A program made the position numbers and the translations under genes. The notes under the pieces were generated by a model. The model saw nothing but the letters and a program-made list of their open reading frames with translations, was not told the DNA's origin and searched no databases. Positions 25,983 to 35,240 of a stretch of 64,000 nt of DNA are shown here, one piece after another. The first letter of the stretch is position 1. Each line of letters begins with the position of its first letter. The DNA is from JAADHI01 sp964451325 (GTDB taxonomy: Bacteria > Nitrospirota > Nitrospiria > SBBL01 > JAADHI01): NCBI GenBank assembly GCA_964451325.1, contig CAYVHO010000013.1:13323-77322 (forward strand), in the 5' to 3' direction.

Positions 25983-27278
25983 TTGCTGAAAAATGTTGTT
26001 CTTGTTTTAGTGGGGCTTTTTTTGAGTGTGTCCATTGCCAATGGGGCTGAGGTCTTCATGGAAATGGAGCGCTCTGGGTTCAGAAAAATTCCGCTGATGA
26101 TTATGCCTTTTGGGGGTGCATCTGAACACAAAGAGGAAATGGTCATTGTTGAAAATGTCCTGCGCTCAGATCTGAAACGCTCTCATGTATTTGAGCTGAT
26201 TGAAACAAGAGATCTTGGTATTTCTGGCGACAGTACCGTCGCCCCTGGATCCTCCGTGATGGTCAAAGCAGCAAAAGCAGGGGTCTTGGCAGTCGTATGG
26301 GCCAAACTGGACACCCAGGACAATGGATGGGTGCTTGAAAGTTATGCTTATGAAACGGCCAAAGGGGATCAGGTGCTTGGGGTCAAAATTTTTGGAGGAA
26401 AGAAAAAACTGAGGAACCTGGCCCATCGGCTTTCAGATAAATTAACCCTTCATTTTACGGGAGAAAAAGGGGTGGCCCAAACTAAGGTAAGCTATATTTC
26501 TGATCTTTCGGGTCAGAAAGAAGTTTATATCATGGATTATGATGGTGCGAATAAAATGCGTTTTACCCGTGATCGCAGCATTGCTATTTCTCCCAGATGG
26601 TCGAGTGATGCTTCAAAAATTGCCTACACTTCTTATCGAAAAGGCAACCCGGATCTGTATGTGGTCGATTTGAAAACGGGTGAGCGAAAGACACTGGCTT
26701 CTTTTCCGGGGCTCAATTTTTCTCCATCTTGGTCGCCACTTGGAAATCAGCTCGCATTTGCGACGACAAAAGATGGCAATGCTGAAATTTACTTGGTTAA
26801 TTTGGACGGTACGGGATTAAAGCGTTTGACCTTTAATTCATCCGACGATCTTTCGCCTTCCTGGTCTCCCAGTGGAAAACAAATTGCATTTACCTCTGAC
26901 CGAGGGGGAGGACCCCAGATTTACATTATGGATTCCGATGGTTCGAATGTACATCGTTTGACTTTTGACGGGAATTATAATACATCTCCTGCATGGTCGC
27001 CGAAGGGTGATTGGATTGCCTATGCCTGTCGTAACGAAGCGCGGCGTTTGAAAATTTGCGCGGATCGTTCGGATGGCTCGCAATCTATTGCAATTACAGA
27101 GAGTGGGCGGTGGGATGACGAGTCGCCGTCGTGGGCATCGAATGGAAGGGAGCTCATTTTTACATCCAGCCGCTTTGGTAAAAATCAAATTCTTTCCATT
27201 CATCTTGATGGCACGCACTTGCGTAGACTGACTTCGAATCCTGCAAATAATACCAGCCCGTCTTGGTCGCTTCGTTAA
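25983..27278 (+). CDS. tolB: TolB periplasmic propeller
   Basis: 431 residues. Signal peptide (cleavage near NGA-EVF), an N-terminal two-layer domain (IPLMIMPFGG ... VLRSDLKRSHVFELIE), then a six-bladed propeller with the TolB/PD40 pattern I.YTS.RKGNPDLYV, SPSWSP.G..IAFTSDRGG.PQIYIMDSDG. It binds Pal and TolA. The TTG start lies three bases after tolA. After it, 184 bases carry no gene before pal. Confidence 0.95.
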   Translation: MLKNVVLVLVGLFLSVSIANGAEVFMEMERSGFRKIPLMIMPFGGASEHKEEMVIVENVLRSDLKRSHVFELIETRDLGISGDSTVAPGSSVMVKAAKAGVLAVVWAKLDTQDNGWVLESYAYETAKGDQVLGVKIFGGKKKLRNLAHRLSDKLTLHFTGEKGVAQTKVSYISDLSGQKEVYIMDYDGANKMRFTRDRSIAISPRWSSDASKIAYTSYRKGNPDLYVVDLKTGERKTLASFPGLNFSPSWSPLGNQLAFATTKDGNAEIYLVNLDGTGLKRLTFNSSDDLSPSWSPSGKQIAFTSDRGGGPQIYIMDSDGSNVHRLTFDGNYNTSPAWSPKGDWIAYACRNEARRLKICADRSDGSQSIAITESGRWDDESPSWASNGRELIFTSSRFGKNQILSIHLDGTHLRRLTSNPANNTSPSWSLR

Positions 27279-27462
27279 TAAAATAAGGCAGTGTTTATAC
27301 AGGACAGAAAATTGAACATATCGCTCAGCTTGATTAGGGAGGACTTTTTTGTGAAAATGGTCGCGCAAAACAGCTGGGAGCCGTACTTCGTTTTGAAGCT
27401 GTTGCTATGATTGGGATATTCTTTTTAATCGCGTTTAATTGATCTTAGGAGGGAATAAAAAA

Positions 27463-28086
27463 ATGTTTAAGGGTACTTCACGTTTTAAGAGAGGCCTGAG
27501 TTCGATGGTCGTTCTTTTTGTGGCGTTTGTTTTTGTCGGATGTGCCAAAAAGGTTTCCCCTGTGGGAGGTTCTGTTGGTATTGCAGGTGAGGATAAATCC
27601 TCCTCTTCAGCGTCTTCCTCTCAAGGGGAGGTGGGAAGTCGTGATATGGCGCAAGGCAATATGAATCAGGGCATGGATAAGGGGATGACTCCTGCGGCAA
27701 AAGCGGAAGAGGAAAGAGCGGCAAAAGCTGCACAGGAAATGAGTGTGGCTCAAGTCGAATTTGCGAAGAATGTTTATTTTGATTTTGATAAATGGACGAT
27801 CAGGGGTGATGCGAGAGACATGTTGACGGAAAATGCCCGTTGGTTGGTTGCAAATGTGAATGTCAAGGTTAAAATCGAAGGCCATGGCGACGAACGTGGT
27901 ACAAATGAATATAACTTGGCCCTGGGTGAGCGTCGTGCGCGTTCAACCAAACGTTATTTGATGAATTTAGGGGTTCCCGACTCCCGTATTTCTTTTATCA
28001 GTTATGGGGAAGAAAAAGGGACGTGCACCGAAAAGACGGAAGGTTGTTTTCAGAAAAACCGTCGTGCACATTTTGTTGTGCAATAA
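27463..28086 (+). CDS. pal: Peptidoglycan-associated lipoprotein (first copy)
   Basis: 207 residues. Lipobox FVGC with Cys near residue 25. A Ser/Gly/Met-rich linker leads to an OmpA-C domain: VYFDFDKWTIRGDARDML, VKIEGHGDERGTNEYNLALGERRARSTKRYL, ISYGEEKGTC....GCFQKNRRAHF. The Asp and Arg residues that bind diaminopimelate are present, as is a Cys pair near the end. ATG 27463 was chosen because AGGAGGG lies ten bases upstream. It anchors the outer membrane to peptidoglycan and partners TolB. A paralogue lies at 29133. Confidence 0.94.
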   Translation: MFKGTSRFKRGLSSMVVLFVAFVFVGCAKKVSPVGGSVGIAGEDKSSSSASSSQGEVGSRDMAQGNMNQGMDKGMTPAAKAEEERAAKAAQEMSVAQVEFAKNVYFDFDKWTIRGDARDMLTENARWLVANVNVKVKIEGHGDERGTNEYNLALGERRARSTKRYLMNLGVPDSRISFISYGEEKGTCTEKTEGCFQKNRRAHFVVQ

Positions 28087-28108
28087 ACGTGTTTGAAGTA
28101 GAACTATT

Positions 28109-29056
28109 TTGAGTCAAAAATCACAAAGAAGTCGTTCTCTTAAAATGCCGTTTTTTGTTTTTAAGATCCGGCATCTGTTCTTTTTATTCAGCGTCATGTT
28201 CGTACTCATGAGTTGCGGATATGCGCTTGAGTTTAAGCGCATTGACAAAGACGCGGAAGATCCGATCACGGTGGTCCGTCGGGAGTTGCGCCAACTCAAG
28301 GCGGCCCACCGTGTTGCTCTTTTTGATCTTCAGAAGGAGCAAGAGAAGCAGATTGAAGCCCTACAGTTAGATTTGCTCCGTGTCGGTCAGGGAAATGAGA
28401 CCTTAGGTAAGACCCTCATCCAAATGAAACGTGATTTGTCCGGGGCCACAACACGTTTGGGGCAAAACAATGCCGATACAGACGAGCGTTTTGCTGAAAT
28501 GGAGATTCAGCATCGAATGATCCACGGTCGTATCGAAGAAGAAAACAATCGAATGAAAGAATTGATTGCACGGGGTAATAACTTTACCGTGAAAACACTT
28601 GCGGATTTTCGTAAAAACCTTGCAAGCCAAGAGGGTATTTTTTTGCAATTTAAGCAGAAACAGGCGGAGTCCAGTCAAAGCTTAGAACAGAAAATGAGTG
28701 GTCTTGCGGAAAAAAATAGTGGCATTGCCCAGACGGCAGAGGGGCAAACAAAGACGCTGCAAAGCGTTTCTACTCAGGTTTCAGAGTTGATCGACAAAAT
28801 GCTTCCTGCGGTCAATGGACTTGCAGCGCGTGTGGATGATTTGGAGTGGGCGCTTAAACAGTTTAAAACAAATGTGGAGAGTCAGGATCTACAGAAGCGC
28901 TTAAGTGAATTGAGTGAAGCGGTCGATGTACAACGAAAATCCTTGGAAATGTTGGGCAATACCTTGGCCGTTCAAGTGGATAAACAAGGCACATTACTTA
29001 ACAAGACAGTCAAAGATTTAAAAGGGCTTCAGTCAAAAAAAGCCACAACACCTTAA
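28109..29056 (+). CDS. Coiled-coil lipoprotein of the tol-pal cluster
   Basis: Up to 315 residues (start TTG 28109, or ATG 28144 giving 303). A hydrophobic segment ends in a lipobox-like LMSC. The remainder is almost entirely heptad-like helix rich in Gln, Lys, Glu and Leu (RRELRQLKAAHRVALFDLQ ... MLPAVNGLAARVDDLEWALKQ), so an elongated periplasmic coiled coil is expected. No named family is recognised. Lying between two pal genes, it may be a spacer or scaffold between outer membrane and peptidoglycan, loosely like the coiled-coil part of CpoB. Confidence 0.65.
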   Translation: MSQKSQRSRSLKMPFFVFKIRHLFFLFSVMFVLMSCGYALEFKRIDKDAEDPITVVRRELRQLKAAHRVALFDLQKEQEKQIEALQLDLLRVGQGNETLGKTLIQMKRDLSGATTRLGQNNADTDERFAEMEIQHRMIHGRIEEENNRMKELIARGNNFTVKTLADFRKNLASQEGIFLQFKQKQAESSQSLEQKMSGLAEKNSGIAQTAEGQTKTLQSVSTQVSELIDKMLPAVNGLAARVDDLEWALKQFKTNVESQDLQKRLSELSEAVDVQRKSLEMLGNTLAVQVDKQGTLLNKTVKDLKGLQSKKATTP

Positions 29057-29132
29057 GATTGGTTTAGACGCGGACTTTTGCATTCCAGTGAACTGATTCA
29101 ACCCATTTGATCGAGCAATACCAGGAGGATTC

Positions 29133-29771
29133 ATGATGAACAAAAAACGGCTTACTTTTTTTATTGGATTGGCGCTGATCTTTTTACAGGTCGGTTGTTC
29201 AAAGAAGGTTGCTCCCGTCAGTGGTTCAGCGGGGCTTGATGAGAGCGGCAAGGCTCAGGCTCAGATGGATGAAGCCCCGAATGCACTGGGGAACGATGGG
29301 CTTCGTGAGCAGGATGCTGTTGCGGGTTTTGATGACGGACTAGGAGGGATGCAGAGCCTGGAAGAGCAATCCCCGCAAGAACAAGAAAATCGTGAGCAGG
29401 GTGGTAGAGCTTCATTCGATGCTGAGACCATGGATCATTTGCAAGATATCTTTTTTGAATATGACAAGGCCGTACTACATAAGGCTTCCAAAGACGTACT
29501 TCAAGAAAATGCACGAAATCTGATCTTGCATCCAATGGCTCAAATTCAAATTGAAGGTCATACCGATGCACGGGGTAACAATGAGTATAATTTGGCTTTA
29601 GGCGCACGTAGGGCACGTGCGGTCAAGCGGTTTTTGGAGGCCCTGGGTGTTGAACCCAGTCGGATGAAAATCATTAGCTTTGGTGAAGAGAAGCCCGCGT
29701 GTCGAAGCAACACCGAGCGTTGTTGGCAACAGAATCGTCGTGCCCATTTCATGTCTCAGCCCAAAGGATAG
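29133..29771 (+). CDS. Second Pal-like OmpA-domain lipoprotein
   Basis: 212 residues. Lipobox QVGC near residue 22; an acidic Glu/Gln-rich linker of about 60 residues; then an OmpA-C domain (IFFEYDKAVLHKASKDVLQENARNL, IQIEGHTDARGNNEYNLALGARRARAVKRFL, ISFGEEKPAC....RCWQQNRRAHF). GGAGG precedes ATGATG. It is clearly a duplicate of pal and keeps the peptidoglycan-binding residues and Cys pair, but its linker is unrelated, so the two copies may work at different times or places. Confidence 0.9.
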   Translation: MMNKKRLTFFIGLALIFLQVGCSKKVAPVSGSAGLDESGKAQAQMDEAPNALGNDGLREQDAVAGFDDGLGGMQSLEEQSPQEQENREQGGRASFDAETMDHLQDIFFEYDKAVLHKASKDVLQENARNLILHPMAQIQIEGHTDARGNNEYNLALGARRARAVKRFLEALGVEPSRMKIISFGEEKPACRSNTERCWQQNRRAHFMSQPKG

Positions 29772-30620
29772 ATGATGAGGGCTGTCGGTGTTTCCGGCTA
29801 CTCCCTAGGTGGGGTCTTACTCTTGTCTCTCTTGCTCCCGGCCTGTGCTCTACAGTCGAGTATGGTCGATGTTGAGGATGCTTCTTCACGGCAGAGAAAA
29901 CACCAGATTCAGCTTCAAAGGCGAATTGAGCGACTCGAACGAAATTTAAAAAGTCCTTCCAAAACCGTCAAAAATCAGCGTTCTCTTTCGGCGGACTTGA
30001 TTGCACATCAGGACGGAACAGACCAGAAAATTCGAGAGCTTTCAGGACAAGTCAGTGAGTTTGAGCACAAAATGTCCAAGCTTGATAACCAGGTCGATGC
30101 AGAATCTTTTCGCACAAAAGATTTAGTGAGCCGTCTCAATGCGCTCGAATCCCGGATAGCTGCACTTGGAGGAGGGCGGCCAAAAACGGAAGGCCGTCGT
30201 TCTACGGGAGTTCGTAAAAAAAAGCAGGCGTTTTTTGCCCCAAGAGATGCATTTAATCTGGCTTACAATGATTATGTGAAAGGCGATTACAATGTCGCGA
30301 TCTTGGCTTTTGATGCCTTCATCAAGGAATACCCTGAGTCGCGTTTGGCACCTCAGGCGTATTACTGGAAAGGTGAGAGTTATTACGGCAAAGCCGACTA
30401 TGGTTTGGCAATCGACGTTTTTAATCAGGTGGTGAAGACCTACCCGAAGAGCGAAAAGGTTTCAAAGTCCTTACTCAAAGCGGGTTTTTCCTATATCGAA
30501 CTCAGAAACCCTAAAAAAGGACGGGATTTTTTGGAAAAAGTGATTGCGCAGTTTCCGAATTCAAACGAGGCCGCTCTGGCAAGAGACACCTTGCTCAGTC
30601 TTAAAAACCCCGTGCCTTAA
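29772..30620 (+). CDS. cpoB: CpoB/YbgF, Tol-Pal coordination protein
   Basis: 282 residues. A lipoprotein-like signal with LPAC, a coiled-coil segment (about residues 35-130), then three tetratricopeptide repeats (AFNLAYNDYVKGDYNVAILAF, PQAYYWKGESYYGKADYGLAI, SKSLLKAGFSYIELRN) and a final helix. This is the standard YbgF layout. E. coli CpoB is soluble, so the lipid anchor is a variation. It starts at the base after the second pal stop, with AAAGGA as ribosome site, and closes the tol cluster. Confidence 0.92.
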   Translation: MMRAVGVSGYSLGGVLLLSLLLPACALQSSMVDVEDASSRQRKHQIQLQRRIERLERNLKSPSKTVKNQRSLSADLIAHQDGTDQKIRELSGQVSEFEHKMSKLDNQVDAESFRTKDLVSRLNALESRIAALGGGRPKTEGRRSTGVRKKKQAFFAPRDAFNLAYNDYVKGDYNVAILAFDAFIKEYPESRLAPQAYYWKGESYYGKADYGLAIDVFNQVVKTYPKSEKVSKSLLKAGFSYIELRNPKKGRDFLEKVIAQFPNSNEAALARDTLLSLKNPVP

Positions 30621-30702
30621 GTTCTGGGCTTCCTTATTTCCTTTCCGTATAAATCTATGAAGAAATATCACGATCCACCCTCAGTATCTGCCAGGAAAAT
30701 CC

Positions 30703-32553
30703 ATGGGTAAAATCAATCGTCTATCCCTTGCGCTTGCCAATAAAATTGCGGCAGGGGAGGTGGTCGCACGTCCCGCGTCTGTCGTGAAGGAGCTGGTTGA
30801 AAATGCCATTGACGCCAAAAGCCAGTCTATTTTTGTGACAGTTGTCGAGGGGGGGGGGCGTTTGATTCAGGTTGTGGATGATGGAGAGGGGATTGCGGCG
30901 GACGAAGTCCCACTTGCCTTTGAACGCCATGCGACCAGTAAGATCTCTCAGGATGACGACTTGGCGGCGATTATGACACTTGGTTTTCGGGGGGAGGCGC
31001 TTCCGAGTATTGCTTCTGTATCGCGGATGTCGCTTGTGAGTCGATGCGCTAAGGCAGACGAAGGCACAGAAATTCAGATCGAAGGCGGTTTTGTCCAGTC
31101 CATTCAAGCTGTGGGTTGTGCCCTGGGTTCTACTTTTGAGGTGCGGGATCTTTTTTATAATGTGCCTGCCCGCAGAAAATTCTTAAAGTCACAGCAGACC
31201 GAGTTGGGACATATCCATCGTGTCTCGATGCAATTGGCCTTGGCCCATTTTTTCATCCATTTTCGTCTGATTCATGGGGGACGGACACTCTTTGATGTGC
31301 CTGCTGCGACCTGTATTGAAGATCGAGCTTTTCAACTTTTGGGTGAAAAAGTCACCGCCCGTACGCTTTCACTTTCTGAGGATTCTCCCATTCAAGAAGG
31401 GCTTTCGCTTAGCGCCCTTGTTTCGTGTCCCCCGCTTAAAAAAAACCTCAAAAAAGAGCAGTACTTGTATGTGAATTTACGTCCGATAAAAAGCCCACTG
31501 ATGACCCACGCCGTTTATGAGGCCTATAAAAGTTATCTGATGAAGGGGGAAGATCCCTTCTTTATTTTGTTTTTGACCTTGGATCCCAAGAAGGTTGATG
31601 TGAATGTACATCCGGGAAAATTGGAAGTGCGTTTTGAAAACACCCGTGAGATCCATCAGGCGATCCGAAATATCATTCGGGATGTTTTGTCTCGCTCGGG
31701 TGTGGGGCCTTTGCCAGAAAAGGAAATACCTCCTTTTGATCGTACCCGTTTTGCGCGAGATCTGAATACAAGTCGCGGGCTTCCTGCTGCTTCGTCGTCT
31801 TCTTTTTCTTCTTCTTCGCCTTGGCTTGCATGGCCTGAGTCTGGAGGTTTTTCAGGTCACGGTGAAAATGCAGGGGGATTGATTCAGGAAGAAGCGGCAC
31901 CTTTTAGGCAAAGTTCTTGGGTCGCTCCTGAAGGTGTTTCTGAGTCGATGGGAGGCAGTGTCCCGATGATTCGGCCTTTGGCGCAAGTTTATGGCACGTT
32001 TCTTTTGGCGGAGATTGATGGGGTTTTTACGGTCGTGGATCAGCACACCGCCCATGAACGTGTGCTTTATGAAACGTTTATTTCAGCATGGCAAGCCTCC
32101 GAAAATTCTGATCAATGCTTAGAAATTCAGCCCCTGCTCATTCCACAACAAATTGATCTTTCAGAAGAAAAAAGCCTTTTGTTACGAGAGCAGCTCGATG
32201 TTTTAGCCGAGGCAGGTATTAAAATCGAGCCTTTTGGTGAGAGCACTTTTCTTGTGCGCGAGTTGCCTGCCTTGATTGCGAAGATGGATGTTGAGGACTT
32301 TTTAAGTGAAGTAACAGATGACTTGATGGACTTGGGGGTGACAGGCAGCGTTGAGGAGCCGATGCGTCTCATCCTGGCCTCCATGGCTTGTCATGGGGCT
32401 GTTCGTGCACATCAGGTCATGTCTCTCCCTGAAATTAAGGCCTTGCTTGAAATGTATTATCAGCGAAATACGCCGCCGACCTGTCCTCATGGACGTCCCA
32501 TTGTGATTCGCTACCCCTTGTTTGAGCTTGAAAAACTCTTTCGCAGAAAATAA
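30703..32553 (+). CDS. mutL: DNA mismatch repair protein MutL (endonuclease type)
   Basis: 616 residues. GHKL ATPase domain: IAAGEVVARPASVVKELVENAIDA, DDGEGI, FERHATSKI, GFRGEALPSI. A Ser-rich linker spans about residues 360-400. The C-terminal dimer and nuclease domain has DQHTAHERVLYE, matching the endonuclease motif DQHAx2Ex4E except Ala to Thr, plus ACHGAV and CPHGRP metal-site motifs. It should nick the nascent strand after MutS recognition. mutS is also in the window, 12 kb away on the other strand. Confidence 0.95.
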   Translation: MGKINRLSLALANKIAAGEVVARPASVVKELVENAIDAKSQSIFVTVVEGGGRLIQVVDDGEGIAADEVPLAFERHATSKISQDDDLAAIMTLGFRGEALPSIASVSRMSLVSRCAKADEGTEIQIEGGFVQSIQAVGCALGSTFEVRDLFYNVPARRKFLKSQQTELGHIHRVSMQLALAHFFIHFRLIHGGRTLFDVPAATCIEDRAFQLLGEKVTARTLSLSEDSPIQEGLSLSALVSCPPLKKNLKKEQYLYVNLRPIKSPLMTHAVYEAYKSYLMKGEDPFFILFLTLDPKKVDVNVHPGKLEVRFENTREIHQAIRNIIRDVLSRSGVGPLPEKEIPPFDRTRFARDLNTSRGLPAASSSSFSSSSPWLAWPESGGFSGHGENAGGLIQEEAAPFRQSSWVAPEGVSESMGGSVPMIRPLAQVYGTFLLAEIDGVFTVVDQHTAHERVLYETFISAWQASENSDQCLEIQPLLIPQQIDLSEEKSLLLREQLDVLAEAGIKIEPFGESTFLVRELPALIAKMDVEDFLSEVTDDLMDLGVTGSVEEPMRLILASMACHGAVRAHQVMSLPEIKALLEMYYQRNTPPTCPHGRPIVIRYPLFELEKLFRRK

Positions 32554-32583
32554 GTCTGCGACTTGAAGTCAGGGGAGAGGTCT

Positions 32584-33543
32584 TTGGATCAAAAGCATTC
32601 AGATAGGCCCTGGTTGGTTCTTGTGGGGCCAACCGCGGTTGGAAAAAGTGCTGTTGCGGAAATTTTGGCGCAAGGCCTTGAAACCGATATCCTGATTGCA
32701 GATTCGAGACAAGTTTACAAAGAATTGGAAATTGGGACGGGAAAGCCTGATGTTGCTGCGAGAAAAAGAGTCCCTCGACATCTGATCGATTTTGTTTCCC
32801 CAGAAGAATTTTTTTCGGCGGGTGCCTATAAACGCAAGGCAGAGATGCTCATCGCGCAAATGTCGAGGGCAGGAAAGAACATTCTGATCGAAGGGGGGAC
32901 GGGTTTGTATCTTAAGGCCTTGCTCTATGGTCTCTGGAACGGCCCTCCCGCCGATTGGGCCTATCGTGAGCAACTGATGGCGCGGGAAAAATCTGAGGGC
33001 TCCGGAACATTGCATCGGGATTTGTTTACTCTGGACCCCGTCTCCGCTAAAAAAATACACGCTCGGGATGTCCCTCGCATTGTACGTGCACTGGAGGTCA
33101 AGCATCTTACAGGCCGCGCAATTTCTGAAATCCATTCAGAAGATACCGCGATGCGTTCTAAACAAACGACGTCGCATATGCTGATTGCTTTAAGACGAGA
33201 TCGTGCCCATTTGTATCAACGCATTGAGGAACGTGTAGAAGCCTACATGGGTTTAGGTTTACTTGCGGAGGTCGAAAGGCTCTTGATTGCAGGGCTTTCG
33301 GAGGATGTTCCTGCAATGCGGGGTTTGGGTTATCGCCAGCTGATTCCTCACCTCAAAGGTCTGCAATCGCTTGATGAGGCCGTTTCAATTTTAAAACGAG
33401 ATACGCGGCGTTTTGCCAAACGTCAAATGACCTGGTTTCGTGCGGATGAAAATATACAGTGGATTGATCTTGAAATGGGTGAATCTGCGCAAGAGACGGC
33501 GGATCGCATAATGCGCTTGAAGAAAGAAGACAGTGTGTTATAA
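32584..33543 (+). CDS. miaA: tRNA dimethylallyltransferase
   Basis: 319 residues. Adds a dimethylallyl group to A37 of tRNAs reading U-starting codons, using DMAPP from the MEP pathway. Motifs: P-loop VGPTAVGKS, ADSRQVYKELEIGTGKP, HLIDF, ILIEGGTGLYLKALLYG, DVPRIVRALEV, and MRGLGYRQLIPHL. I prefer TTG 32584, six bases after GGGGAGAGG, to TTG 32563. It follows mutL, a common order. Confidence 0.94.
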   Translation: MDQKHSDRPWLVLVGPTAVGKSAVAEILAQGLETDILIADSRQVYKELEIGTGKPDVAARKRVPRHLIDFVSPEEFFSAGAYKRKAEMLIAQMSRAGKNILIEGGTGLYLKALLYGLWNGPPADWAYREQLMAREKSEGSGTLHRDLFTLDPVSAKKIHARDVPRIVRALEVKHLTGRAISEIHSEDTAMRSKQTTSHMLIALRRDRAHLYQRIEERVEAYMGLGLLAEVERLLIAGLSEDVPAMRGLGYRQLIPHLKGLQSLDEAVSILKRDTRRFAKRQMTWFRADENIQWIDLEMGESAQETADRIMRLKKEDSVL

Positions 33544-33573
33544 TCCCGGCTAATCATCTGGGAGGGACTCCAT

Positions 33574-34455
33574 TTGTCAAATGAATCAGTCGGGCCACAG
33601 GCCAGAATCGGGATTATTGGTGGCAGTGGTCTCTACCAAATGGATGCCTTAAAAGACACAAAATCCGTCACACTGGACACCCCCTTTGGTGCGCCATCGG
33701 GCGACTTTATCTTGGGTCAACTTGAAGGCGTCCCCGTTGCTTTTTTATCACGCCACGGACAGCAGCACACCCTGCTTCCTTCAGAAATCAATTACCGCGC
33801 AAATATCTTTGCCCTGAAAAAACTGGGGGTTGAGCGTATTCTTTCAGTCAGTGCTGTCGGTAGCATGAAAGAAGAAGTCGCCCCGGGACACATTGCGATC
33901 CCCGATCAGTTTTATGATTTAAGCAAGGGACGAAAAAGTAGCTTTTTTGGCGAGGGCATGGTTGCCCACGTCAGCCTTGCGAATCCGATTTGTCCTGATC
34001 TTGCGGTTTTTGTCGCAGATACCGCAGAAGAAATCGGAGGGATTGTGCATCGGGGTGGTACTTACCTTTGCATGGAAGGGCCACAGTTTTCGACACGGGC
34101 GGAGTCAGAGGTTCACCGCGCTTGGGGTGTTTCTGTGATCGGCATGACCAACGCCACAGAAGCGAAACTTGCACGGGAGGCTGAGATTTGTTATGTCACT
34201 ATCGCGCTGTCCACCGACTATGATTGCTGGCATGTTTCCGAAGCACCTGTGACGGTTGAAATGATACTTCAAGTCCTTAGAGACAATGTACTTTTTTCTA
34301 AAAAATTGTTACAAACTGTTGTAAAAAAAGTGGATGGCCCTCGCCCCTGTCGTTGTGCCTCGGCTTTGAAAAACGCGATTGTGACACCGTCTGAGGCGAT
34401 GTCTGCTTCATTGAAAGAAAAACTCAAGCCGATTATCGGGAAATATATTTCGTGA
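33574..34455 (+). CDS. mtnP: S-methyl-5'-thioadenosine phosphorylase
   Basis: 293 residues. Phosphorolyses MTA to adenine and methylthioribose-1-phosphate in methionine/purine salvage. Motifs: IGIIGGSGLYQM, FLSRHGQQHTLLPSEINYRANIFALK, SVSAVGSMKEE, YLCMEGPQFSTRAES, GMTNATEAKLAREAEICY and STDYDCW. The last three favour MTA over purine nucleoside phosphorylase. The TTG start has GGGAGG upstream. The stop overlaps the next GTG start by four bases. Confidence 0.92.
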   Translation: MSNESVGPQARIGIIGGSGLYQMDALKDTKSVTLDTPFGAPSGDFILGQLEGVPVAFLSRHGQQHTLLPSEINYRANIFALKKLGVERILSVSAVGSMKEEVAPGHIAIPDQFYDLSKGRKSSFFGEGMVAHVSLANPICPDLAVFVADTAEEIGGIVHRGGTYLCMEGPQFSTRAESEVHRAWGVSVIGMTNATEAKLAREAEICYVTIALSTDYDCWHVSEAPVTVEMILQVLRDNVLFSKKLLQTVVKKVDGPRPCRCASALKNAIVTPSEAMSASLKEKLKPIIGKYIS

Positions 34456-35216
34456 AGTTTCTATTGTTCATCTTTCTGGTTTTTCTGAGTGCGTGTGCGA
34501 CACATTTTACCGTACCCTCGAAAGAGGCGCTCAAAGAGCCTTTCCCTCCGATTCAAGAAAAGACGCACACTGATCTGTATTCACCCCGTTTTACAAATGA
34601 AGCGATTCATCAGCATGGCATGGCTATTTTAGGCATCTTAAAAGGGGGGCCCGATGTTCTGCGTCAGAATGCCGCTTTTGAGTTTTTTCAGGGTCTTCGT
34701 GAGGTCTTCCCTCATGCCCGTATCATCCCACGTTCGGATGTCGACCGACGGGCACGTGCTGCCGGACGTTATCATGATCTAAAGCGTTTTTTGGAACAAT
34801 ACGAAGCGCGTCGGCGGATGGACCTTGTGGCGCTTTCTGAATGGGGCCGCCTTGAAGGGGTGCGTTATCTTTTTCTGGGACAAGTGCCTGTCAATGACAA
34901 ACATACGACCACAGTCATGCCGCAATACGGTGAAGATGGTATTGCGGGTAAGGTCTCGGTGTTTTCCGCTGGTCCGGAACAGCTTCCGTCCCGCGTTGAA
35001 AAACGGGTCTCACTTGAAGCCGAGGTTTGGGATGCGGTTTGTGGAACATTGGTCTGGTCGGGATCCGGACAAGCAGAAATCTCCGAAGCTGTTAGACTGG
35101 AACGGGTTCGGGTGGATGATATTTTTACAAGTATCACACGGCGTCTTATTGCTGAGATGGATCGAACGATGTGGGAAAGCGGAAAAGTGACTGCTTCAGC
35201 TTCAACGGAATGTTAG
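34452..35216 (+). CDS. Lipoprotein of unknown function
   Basis: 254 residues. Lipobox LSAC at Cys 15, then a 240-residue soluble part. Segments such as YLFLGQVPVNDKHTTTVM and SLEAEVWDAVCGTLVWSGSGQAEIS suggest an alpha/beta fold of the TolB-N/CsgG-like group, but no family is firmly recognised. The GTG start overlaps the mtnP stop (GTGA), so it is co-translated with it; a PfkB kinase follows after 24 bases. Confidence 0.7.
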   Translation: MKFLLFIFLVFLSACATHFTVPSKEALKEPFPPIQEKTHTDLYSPRFTNEAIHQHGMAILGILKGGPDVLRQNAAFEFFQGLREVFPHARIIPRSDVDRRARAAGRYHDLKRFLEQYEARRRMDLVALSEWGRLEGVRYLFLGQVPVNDKHTTTVMPQYGEDGIAGKVSVFSAGPEQLPSRVEKRVSLEAEVWDAVCGTLVWSGSGQAEISEAVRLERVRVDDIFTSITRRLIAEMDRTMWESGKVTASASTEC

Positions 35217-35240
35217 TTTGAATAAAACGATGGGGATATT

